Shown: positions 6,359 to 12,265 of the stretch, in pieces
How positions within the stretch are numbered: the stretch's first letter is position 1
Layout: every line of letters begins with the position of its first letter
Program-made: the position numbers and the translations under genes
DNA from: Abiotrophia sp965245735
GTDB lineage: Bacteria; Bacillota; Bacilli; Lactobacillales; Aerococcaceae
DNA length: 14,295 nucleotides
Assembly: GCA_965245735.1 (NCBI GenBank)
Contig: CBDFAX010000038.1
Location: forward strand, 1 to 14,295
Reading direction: 5' to 3'
The notes under the pieces: generated by a model
Seen by the model: only the letters and a program-made list of their open reading frames with translations
Databases searched by the model: none
What the model was told of the DNA's origin: nothing

Positions 6359-7686
6359 TAAAATTCCCCCTTAAAATACTTATCAATGACTGAGGTGTCC
6401 ACCGTCAATTGGCGATATGTCCCCATAAAGTCTTCTAATACTTGGTCAAGTGGTAGGGTAACTTGCTTACCACTGGATGGATGCTTAGCTTGTACGGTAC
6501 CAGCTGCTAACTCGTCTTCCCCAATCGTCAAAATCACTTGGGCTTTAAGCTTGTCAGCTTGCTTGAATTGTGCCTTGAGGCCGCGATCTAGGTAATCCCG
6601 TTCTGCCAACAGGCCTTCTTTACGGGCTGCTTGAACAAGACGCAAGGCCATGATATTGCTTGCCTGGCCCAGGCCCATAACATATACGTCAAAAGGTTCT
6701 GCCTCAGGTACTTCCACTTCCTGTTGCTTGAGGAGTAGTAAGAGACGTTCTACCCCAATCCCGAAACCAAAACCAGGTGTTGCAGGACCACCAAGAGCCT
6801 CTACCAAACCATCATAACGGCCACCACCGCAGATGGTAGATTTAGCCCCAATGGCTTGATCATCTACCATAATTTCAAAAATCGTATCTTGATAGTAATC
6901 CAAACCACGAACCACCGATGGATCAACAAGATATGGAATCTCTAGGGCCTCTAACATGGCCTTTACGGTCTCGAAGTGTTCCTTGCTTTCTGGGCTGAGG
7001 TAGTCTGGAATTTTTGGCGCATTGGCTACTAGTGCCTTATCTTCTGGTGCCTTAGAATCTAAAATCCGCATAGGATTATCCGTCAGGCGACGTTGTGAGT
7101 CTGCACTTAACTGGTCAGCCAATGGTGTGAAGTAGTCAACCAAGGCTTGACGGTAGCGTGCTCGGTCTTGGGCTGACCCTAGAGAGTTGACATAGAGAGT
7201 CAATCCTTCAATGCCCAATTCCTGGAAGAAATCCCAAGCCAGCGCAATAGTCTCGGCATCGGTAGCTGGATTGGTTGAACCGAAGACCTCTACCCCAATC
7301 TGATTAAATTGACGTTGTCGACCTGCTTGAGGACGTTCATAACGAAACATGGAGCCCATGTAGTAGACTTTGTATGGTTTAGCATGTTCAGGGCCAAAAA
7401 GTTTGTTCTCAACAAAGGCCCGAACAACCCCTGCTGTCCCTTCCGGACGTAAGGCGCAATGGCGATCGCCCTTATCCTTAAAGTCATACATTTCCTTGGA
7501 TACAATCTCCGAAGTATCCCCTGATGAGCGAGCAAATAGCTCATAGGCTTCAAATAAAGGAGTCCGGATTTCTTGGAAATTATAAGTTTCAAAAACAGCG
7601 CGGGCTGAATCTTCTATATACTGCCAGATACGACTTTCTGCTGGCAAGATATCAACCGTGCCCTTCATTCTTTTTACTTGTGCCAT
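6358..7686 (-). CDS. hisS: Histidine-tRNA ligase
   Basis: A full-length class II HisRS of 442 residues. The N-terminal MKGTVDILP is typical. Motif 1 is around EIRTPLFE (39-46). Near residue 79 lies LRPEGTAG, motif 2 is FRYERPQAGRQRQFNQ at 114-129, and the histidine-specific RGLDYY and GGGRYDGL blocks follow. Motif 3 is GFGFGIGVERLLLL. A C-terminal anticodon-binding domain occupies about 330-425. The ATG at 7686 has AGGAGG 9 bases upstream. It is the first gene of the hisS-aspS operon; its expression should depend on readthrough of the T-box terminator at 7722-7770. Confidence 0.97.
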   Translation of the reverse strand: MAQVKRMKGTVDILPAESRIWQYIEDSARAVFETYNFQEIRTPLFEAYELFARSSGDTSEIVSKEMYDFKDKGDRHCALRPEGTAGVVRAFVENKLFGPEHAKPYKVYYMGSMFRYERPQAGRQRQFNQIGVEVFGSTNPATDAETIALAWDFFQELGIEGLTLYVNSLGSAQDRARYRQALVDYFTPLADQLSADSQRRLTDNPMRILDSKAPEDKALVANAPKIPDYLSPESKEHFETVKAMLEALEIPYLVDPSVVRGLDYYQDTIFEIMVDDQAIGAKSTICGGGRYDGLVEALGGPATPGFGFGIGVERLLLLLKQQEVEVPEAEPFDVYVMGLGQASNIMALRLVQAARKEGLLAERDYLDRGLKAQFKQADKLKAQVILTIGEDELAAGTVQAKHPSSGKQVTLPLDQVLEDFMGTYRQLTVDTSVIDKYFKGEF

Positions 7687-7721
7687 GATTATTGCCTCCT
7701 AGTAATATTGGTGATGGTTCT

Positions 7722-7770
7722 CTATAAAAGCAAACACGTCCTATAACCCTTGAGGATTATAGGACGTGTT
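7722..7770 (-). terminator. T-box attenuator terminator of hisS-aspS
   Basis: A 14-bp perfect stem pairs 7733-7746 with 7757-7770 (AACACGTCCTATAA with TTATAGGACGTGTT) around a 10-base loop. On the minus strand a TTTGCTTTT stretch follows. The 5' arm begins directly after the T-box sequence, so the antiterminator and terminator are mutually exclusive as in the class. Confidence 0.92.
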
Positions 7771-7962
7771 AAAACGTGGTACCACCTATTCTTCGCATGA
7801 TTACTACATGCCTTTGGACCTTAACGGGGTCAGCGGAACAAGTTTTCACTTATTCATCTCGGTAGTGTCTTGAAGGTTTAATTTGTGTCCTTGCAGCCTA
7901 GGGGAGCACTCTCTGAAATCAAAACCTCTACTTGTCTACGTCATCGATTTCTTTGCTTATTT
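7722..7962 (-). ncRNA. T-box riboswitch leader upstream of hisS-aspS
   Basis: The conserved T-box AGGTGGTACCACG is on the minus strand at 7787-7775 and is followed by the attenuator hairpin. Upstream, Stem I elements are present: an AGTA motif, CAGAGAG, the distal CTGCAA-type loop segment and a GAGGTTT/AAACCTTC helix. The specifier region reads AAGACACTAC (7871-7862). With GTAG/CTAC as the lower helix, the loop reads AAGACA, giving GAC (Asp) followed by the usual purine. CAC (His) overlaps it but would end inside the helix. The bulge is UGGU, whose variable U can pair with G73 of tRNA-Asp by wobble but not with C73 of tRNA-His. T-boxes read uncharged tRNA and permit transcription when it accumulates. 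This leader fills the 313-base gap between the amidase and hisS. Confidence 0.94.
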
Positions 7963-7968
7963 CTCTGT

Positions 7969-7997
7969 ATTTTACCGCGTTTTATTCCATACGTCAA
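7969..7997 (-). promoter_or_regulatory. Promoter of the T-box/hisS-aspS transcript
   Basis: Minus strand TTGACG at 7997-7992 and TAAAAT at 7974-7969 are separated by exactly 17 bases. The -35 box begins 3 bases after the amidase stop codon. Confidence 0.85.
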
Positions 7998-7999
7998 GC

Positions 8000-9376
8000 C
8001 TATTGTGAACTAGATGAAGATTCTAAATACTGCTCCAGACCCTTAACAATGGCCTCCGCCACTGCATCGTAGTAGCCAGAATTTTGAATCAGTTTCAAGT
8101 CGTCTTTATTACTCATGTAACCTAATTCTAAGAGCAGACTTGGCTGATGATTTTCTCTTAAGACATAATAGTTACCGAAGTGAACCCCATTATTGCCGAC
8201 GGCTTGATTATTGAGTTGGATTTTAGCTAATTCTGTATTAACTAAATTAGCTAAGGATTCATCTTGGGTATGGTAGTAGTAAGTCGTGATGCCCGAAGCA
8301 ATATTGCTACTTGCCTCATCAAAGTGAATACTAATAAAGGCATCTACTTTTTCCTGATTGGCTAGCTGAGCCCGCTCTTCTAAGCTGACATCTGTGTCGG
8401 AAGTACGGCTCATGATGACAACCGCGCCTTGAGCTTCCAGTTTGGCTTTTAAGACATTCGAAGCAGCCAAGGTGACGGCCTTCTCTTGAGCATATGGATC
8501 TTGGCTAATGGCACCTGGATCACTACCTCCGTGACCGGCATCAATTAAGATAACTGCGCCGTTAAGCGAACGAGCAATCGGCCCATCCACATGGTCTTTA
8601 GAGGCATCTTCAAAGGCTACAATACGAGACTCTACATAGCCACGTTGCCCATTTTGGTCCTCTACATGATAGAATTCTGTACCGTCGTCGCCATTAACCG
8701 TTCCCAGATATTTGAAACGCTGATTAAAGCTTGGATTGTAGTAAGGCGTGCTCTCAAGATTAGGCTCACTATGGAAGGCCTGGCCTTCTGAGCGAACTTG
8801 AATATATTGAGCATTAGTAATGTCAATATTCTCAGGCCGGATGGTCTCTTGTTGAGCTTGGATTTGCTCCTTAGTAGACAGGGTTAAATCAGCCGTCGCT
8901 ACATAGCCCGGTTGGTTATTGACAATCAATTCAGTCCAGCCCTTAGACTCACTGACCACATCATACTGGTAGCCTTCGGTCAAATCCCGAATCTTGGCGC
9001 TCGAAGTGGATGCCCTTTGGTAAAAAGGCGTAGTTTTCTTAACTTGTGCTGTCAAGCCTTGGTCAGATGACAGACTTGGTTGGTCTAATAGCCATTGTGG
9101 TAGCCAACCTTCCCGTTGACGATAGCGAACATTAAGCCAGTTCTCTTCCTTCTTAATGACATGGACTACTTGATCTTTGCTAATAGCACTAATAGCCTTG
9201 GAATTGGTATCTGGTGCTTGTCGCAGGGTCACACTGGCATTTTGAATGGTCAACTGACTAGAGGTTTGAACCCAGAAAACCACCAGACTGGACAGAGTCA
9301 GAATCACAAGAAGGACTAGCAAGGGGAAATAGCGTGGTGACCGCATAGCTTGGCCTAATTTATTAAACTTTTGCAC
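8000..9376 (-). CDS. Membrane-anchored N-acetylmuramoyl-L-alanine amidase with SH3b-like domains
   Basis: A 458-residue cell-wall hydrolase. A single hydrophobic segment at about 17-37 acts as signal-anchor or signal peptide. Three SH3b-like wall-binding segments follow at about 42-97, 107-165 and 188-254. An Amidase_3 catalytic domain spans about 274-451. Zinc ligands can be read as His282 (DAGHGG), Glu298 (QEKAV) and His351 (ISIHFD), with the catalytic Glu417 in LLLELGY. This family cleaves the bond between muramic acid and the peptide stem outside the cell, in growth or daughter-cell separation. The start is a GTG at 9376, supported by AAAGGAGGGGG 7 bases upstream; an internal ATG at residue 11 lacks such a site and lies just before the membrane segment. 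It has its own promoter. No terminator follows, and its stop lies against the hisS promoter, so transcripts may end at the T-box attenuator. Confidence 0.92.
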   Translation of the reverse strand: MQKFNKLGQAMRSPRYFPLLVLLVILTLSSLVVFWVQTSSQLTIQNASVTLRQAPDTNSKAISAISKDQVVHVIKKEENWLNVRYRQREGWLPQWLLDQPSLSSDQGLTAQVKKTTPFYQRASTSSAKIRDLTEGYQYDVVSESKGWTELIVNNQPGYVATADLTLSTKEQIQAQQETIRPENIDITNAQYIQVRSEGQAFHSEPNLESTPYYNPSFNQRFKYLGTVNGDDGTEFYHVEDQNGQRGYVESRIVAFEDASKDHVDGPIARSLNGAVILIDAGHGGSDPGAISQDPYAQEKAVTLAASNVLKAKLEAQGAVVIMSRTSDTDVSLEERAQLANQEKVDAFISIHFDEASSNIASGITTYYYHTQDESLANLVNTELAKIQLNNQAVGNNGVHFGNYYVLRENHQPSLLLELGYMSNKDDLKLIQNSGYYDAVAEAIVKGLEQYLESSSSSQ

Positions 9377-9408
9377 TTTATTCCCCCTCCTTTCACTAAT
9401 GCTAATCT

Positions 9409-9438
9409 ATTATATCAAGCGTTTTCCTGTATTTTCAA
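9409..9438 (-). promoter_or_regulatory. Promoter of the amidase gene
   Basis: Minus strand TTGAAA at 9438-9433 and TATAAT at 9414-9409 are separated by 18 bases. A TG one base before the -10 box makes it an extended -10. Confidence 0.8.
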
Positions 9439-9484
9439 CTTATGATTGTGCTTGTCATCTAAACGTAATATAGTTTCTGGACAA

Positions 9485-9523
9485 ATAGTAAGAAAACAGC
9501 TCGTAGTCAGTACTACGAGCTGT
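9485..9523 (-). terminator. Terminator after rpmG
   Basis: A 12-bp perfect stem (ACAGCTCGTAGT at 9496-9507 with ACTACGAGCTGT at 9512-9523) encloses a 4-base loop. On the minus strand TTTTCTTACTATTTG follows. It separates rpmG from the amidase. Confidence 0.93.
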
Positions 9524-9545
9524 GGCTTGTATCTTATGCCGCGTC

Positions 9546-9698
9546 TTACTTCTTCACTTCACGGTGTAAAGTTACTTTACGCAATCTTGGGCAGTATTTT
9601 TTTACTTCTAAACGATCTGGGTTATTACGTTTGTTTTTGGTAGTTAAGTAATTACGATCGCCGCATTCTGTACATTCTAAGTTAATGTTAACACGCAT
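9546..9698 (-). CDS. rpmG: 50S ribosomal protein L33
   Basis: A 50-residue protein whose sequence starts MRVNINLECTECGDRNYL and continues with the typical KNKRNNPDRLEVKKYCP block and a basic C-terminus. L33 is a large-subunit ribosomal protein. Cysteines are at 9, 12 and 36, while the position of a fourth zinc ligand (residue 39) is Leu, so the zinc ribbon is incomplete. GAGGAGG lies 8 bases before the ATG at 9698. The gene has a strong promoter and terminator and is probably transcribed alone. Firmicutes often carry several L33 copies, and some cysteine-free versions are under zinc control; nothing in this promoter shows such control. Confidence 0.96.
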   Translation of the reverse strand: MRVNINLECTECGDRNYLTTKNKRNNPDRLEVKKYCPRLRKVTLHREVKK

Positions 9699-9750
9699 TG
9701 TCACAACCTCCTCAAATCATTTCTTGCTGATACCTCAACAGTACTCAAGT

Positions 9751-9780
9751 ATTATAGCACGAACACTTTATAAATCTCAA
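9751..9780 (-). promoter_or_regulatory. Promoter of rpmG
   Basis: Minus strand TTGAGA at 9780-9775 and TATAAT at 9756-9751 are separated by 18 bases, with an extended TGC before the -10 box. Confidence 0.82.
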
Positions 9781-9820
9781 GCCTTTTTTGAAAAAACTTG
9801 AAATTCTAGCACCGGCCAGC

Positions 9821-9881
9821 TCATAAGCTCAAGACTAGCTAGCTAAGGCCTGTCTTTTAGTCTTTCATAAGCTCATAGACT
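9821..9881. repeat. Short direct repeat at the 3' end of the beta-lactamase-like gene
   Basis: TCATAAGCTCAAGACT (9821-9836) lies outside the gene, and TCATAAGCTCATAGACT (9865-9881) lies inside its last codons. They differ by one inserted base. The copy beyond the stop codon looks like a small duplication of the gene's 3' end, though chance is possible. Confidence 0.45.
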
Positions 9882-10900
9882 CGCTGACCAATCTCTTGGA
9901 GCGGCTTTAACATGTCACCCTGTCCTGGATCTTCTTGTAAGACCACTAAAACATAGGCTGATTGATTAGATGCCTGTACAATGGCTGCATCATGTTGCAA
10001 GCCCTGGGCTGAGTTGGTTCCCGTCTTATTATAGCTGGTGACGCCTTGTGGAAGTGACGCAACTAGCCCTTGACGGTCTGTTTGTTGGGCTAAAAAGTCT
10101 AAGAAGATTTGATCCTGTTCTTGCCCTACTAGCTTATGCTGATATAGCTTGGCTAAGAGCTGGCCGACTTCACGCGCACTGGTGAAGTTTTCCCTTCCTT
10201 CAGCAATCGCGACTTGGTCCATCATTAAGCGCTGCAAACGAGTATCTTGATAGCCAAGGGACTGAATCTTGGCTTGAACCGCAGATACGCCACCTAGACG
10301 TTCAATAATCAGATTGGTTGCGGTATTATCAGAGTGAATTAACATTTCTAAGGCCAAGTCTTCAAGGCTATAGGAAGTGCCCGGCTCTGCCGCTTGGAGA
10401 TTGCCTGTCCCTCCTACCTGGTCTTCAGCCATCATGCTAATCATCTCTTGCCAACTTAAGTGTCCAGCCTTAATTTCCTCTAACAAGACTTGCATGATGA
10501 AGAGTTTGATAATGCTAGCCGACTTGATTGGCCCCGACTGATTCACCAAGGCAGTCCCCTGGATACTTGGCGTCACTTCTTGGAAATAATAGGCAAGCCT
10601 CATTGATTTCGTTCCATATAAATCAGAAAATGCTGACTGGACAGCTTGATTCTTATCGGATAGAGACTCGCTTTGTTCGGATGCGACAGACTGACTATCC
10701 GATGATACAGCAAATAGGCTAGTAGAGGCCTCCGATTCCTGACTGGACACAAGGACTGGACTCGAAACTTCAGGTTTATTAGGGCTTTGTGTCATAGCTT
10801 GATATAGGAGAAAGCCAAGTCCCAAGAATGCGACCCCAGCGATCAGCATCAAGATGATAATTAAGTAACGACTAAAGTCAGGTTGGCGATTTGATGACAT
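9857..10900 (-). CDS. Membrane-anchored class A beta-lactamase-fold serine hydrolase
   Basis: A 347-residue protein of the beta-lactamase2 (PF13354-like) group. Residues 12-36 form one membrane segment, 40-95 a Ser/Gln/Glu-rich linker, and about 100-345 the catalytic fold outside the membrane. Seen motifs are SIIK with the nucleophile Ser129 and Lys132, SDN at 190-192, and KTG at 292-294. The omega-loop segment around residues 221-232 (RLQRLMMD) has no Glu where class A enzymes carry Glu166, so efficient beta-lactam hydrolysis is doubtful. A DD-peptidase or other wall-related role is more likely, which is an inference. The ATG at 10900 has GGGGAGG 7 bases upstream. It lies 48 bases after the upstream secreted-protein gene and I find no convincing promoter between them, so they are probably co-transcribed. 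No clear terminator follows. Confidence 0.85.
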   Translation of the reverse strand: MSSNRQPDFSRYLIIILMLIAGVAFLGLGFLLYQAMTQSPNKPEVSSPVLVSSQESEASTSLFAVSSDSQSVASEQSESLSDKNQAVQSAFSDLYGTKSMRLAYYFQEVTPSIQGTALVNQSGPIKSASIIKLFIMQVLLEEIKAGHLSWQEMISMMAEDQVGGTGNLQAAEPGTSYSLEDLALEMLIHSDNTATNLIIERLGGVSAVQAKIQSLGYQDTRLQRLMMDQVAIAEGRENFTSAREVGQLLAKLYQHKLVGQEQDQIFLDFLAQQTDRQGLVASLPQGVTSYNKTGTNSAQGLQHDAAIVQASNQSAYVLVVLQEDPGQGDMLKPLQEIGQRVYELMKD

Positions 10901-10948
10901 AGTATTTCCTCCCCTTATTACTTAAGGACCAGATGGTCTGTCAACGTC

Positions 10949-12151
10949 CTATGGCTTTTTGGACCCTATCTCGAAATAGATTTCCTTATTGGCAAATTCG
11001 TTCTTAACCTTTAAGAGCAGATTTTCTCCTTTTGGTGCTGGTAAAATGACATATCCTTTTACACTTCCTCCGCCCAGCATATAACGCGATTCATATTGGT
11101 CTCTAGCCTTCTTAAATTGGTAGAATCCCTTAAAGACATGGTCTTGACCTTGACTATCCACTAAGGATAAATGACTTTTACTTGGACTTGACTCAAACAA
11201 CTTGTCTTCAAGAGTTGGCGCCAAGCTAGACTCCATATGTAAAACTAAGAATTCTTGGTCAGACTTCATATCATCAGCCATTTGTTGGTAATCATCCGGG
11301 CTAAGTAAATCCATAGCTTTTTGATTAGCTTGATCTCCACGCCAAGCATTTAAAACTGTTATCCTGTGAGATATAGCGAGGATACCGTAACCACTATCAC
11401 TAGCCTCATAGGGAACGACGTAGTTAATTGGCTTGGTTTCAGTGAAGGGAACTGGCTTTTCCTTTGTTCCCCATTGTGCTTGTTCAGGAGTTTCTGCTTG
11501 GACTTCCTTAGTAGGAACTTTAGTCTCTTGCCCCTTCTCTACTTGGAAGAAAACTCGATCAGATAGGCCATCCTTGGAATAACTAAAGATAAGTGGAGTA
11601 TCTTTGGGAACAATTGCGACCAAATACCCCTCATGCTCATTACCAGGATATAAAGACAACATATCAAAGGCCAAATGGTCTGGCAAGTCGGCGACATATT
11701 CATTTGGAATCCCGCTCCCAGACAAATCGAAGAAGGGATTGATGATACCGGCGTGAGTAAACTCTTGATGATTTTCATCGCCCGACTTGTAAGCTAGTTT
11801 TAGATGCAATAAGAGAATCTCTTGGTCATCATCCAAAGGCTGACGGTTGGGCTGGTAGGATGGAGCTAGCTCCTGCAATTGATTCTCAGCATTCTTGCCA
11901 CGCCAAGATTCAAGGATGGTAAAGGAAAGCTGGCTCTTGGATCCGTCACGAGACTTCTTCTCATAGTCTAAGGCCTCTCCTATAGGGATGGGATTTTGTC
12001 GTGAGCCTTTTTCCTTAGAAGGAGATTCATCTTGACGATTGTTGCCTGTGCTACTAGCCAGATTACTACTTTCGCTAGCCTGAATAAGAGCCAAAGGTTG
12101 ACTCGTACCTAAAGCTAGCAAGGCCAAAAGAATTGCCAGTTTTTGCTTCAT
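10949..12151 (-). CDS. Secreted protein of unknown function with two tandem related domains (DUF4352-like, tentative)
   Basis: A 400-residue protein not recognised by name. Residues 1-26 are a signal peptide (MKQK, a Leu/Ala-rich core, then IQA) without a lipobox Cys and without a C-terminal membrane segment or LPXTG, so it is probably released or held non-covalently. A Ser/Asn-rich linker reaches residue 52. Two homologous halves follow, about 53-207 and 231-398. Each has a preamble with a P-(I/V)-P motif, a WRG motif (83-85 and 270-272), a DQE strand (DQEILLLHLKL, DQEFLVLHMES), a GY strand (175 and 366) and a closing FF/YF strand. The spacings match closely between halves. The strand pattern recalls DUF4352-like immunoglobulin folds, but this is only a resemblance. 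GAGGT precedes the ATG at 12151, and the gene has an extended -10 promoter. Function is unknown. Confidence 0.8.
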   Translation of the reverse strand: MKQKLAILLALLALGTSQPLALIQASESSNLASSTGNNRQDESPSKEKGSRQNPIPIGEALDYEKKSRDGSKSQLSFTILESWRGKNAENQLQELAPSYQPNRQPLDDDQEILLLHLKLAYKSGDENHQEFTHAGIINPFFDLSGSGIPNEYVADLPDHLAFDMLSLYPGNEHEGYLVAIVPKDTPLIFSYSKDGLSDRVFFQVEKGQETKVPTKEVQAETPEQAQWGTKEKPVPFTETKPINYVVPYEASDSGYGILAISHRITVLNAWRGDQANQKAMDLLSPDDYQQMADDMKSDQEFLVLHMESSLAPTLEDKLFESSPSKSHLSLVDSQGQDHVFKGFYQFKKARDQYESRYMLGGGSVKGYVILPAPKGENLLLKVKNEFANKEIYFEIGSKKP

Positions 12152-12182
12152 ATCGATACCTCATTTCATAGAACTTGGTATC

Positions 12183-12211
12183 ATTATAACAAAGTCGCCC
12201 TTCAGCTACAA
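12183..12211 (-). promoter_or_regulatory. Promoter of the two-domain secreted-protein gene
   Basis: Minus strand TATAAT at 12188-12183 has TG one base upstream (TGTTATAAT), an extended -10. The -35 position (TTGTAG, 12211-12206) is weak, with a 17-base spacer. Confidence 0.7.
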
Positions 12212-12219
12212 GTCATTCT

Positions 12220-12251
12220 AAAAAAGACTAGAAAGTAGCTACTCTCTAGTC
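12220..12251 (-). terminator. Terminator after the SEC10/PgrA-like surface-protein gene
   Basis: A near-perfect 26-base palindrome (12226-12251; GACTAGA arms with one G-T pair and an AGCT centre) is followed on the minus strand by six T residues (12225-12220). It lies 14 bases after the stop of the surface-protein gene. Confidence 0.9.
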
Positions 12252-12265
12252 AAATAATGCTTGAT

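Noticed and set aside
9446..9643. Plus-strand reading frame across rpmG and its terminator
   Set aside because: It runs antisense to rpmG, includes the terminator hairpin and lacks a ribosome binding site.
9791..9856. Search for a terminator after the beta-lactamase-like gene
   Set aside because: Only A/T-rich or short imperfect hairpins are seen, with no stem plus T-run at a suitable distance.
10901..10948. Possible promoter TTGACA with AGTAAT between the secreted-protein gene and the hydrolase gene
   Set aside because: The -10 candidate would place the transcription start inside the hydrolase ribosome binding site, and the match is poor. Co-transcription fits better.
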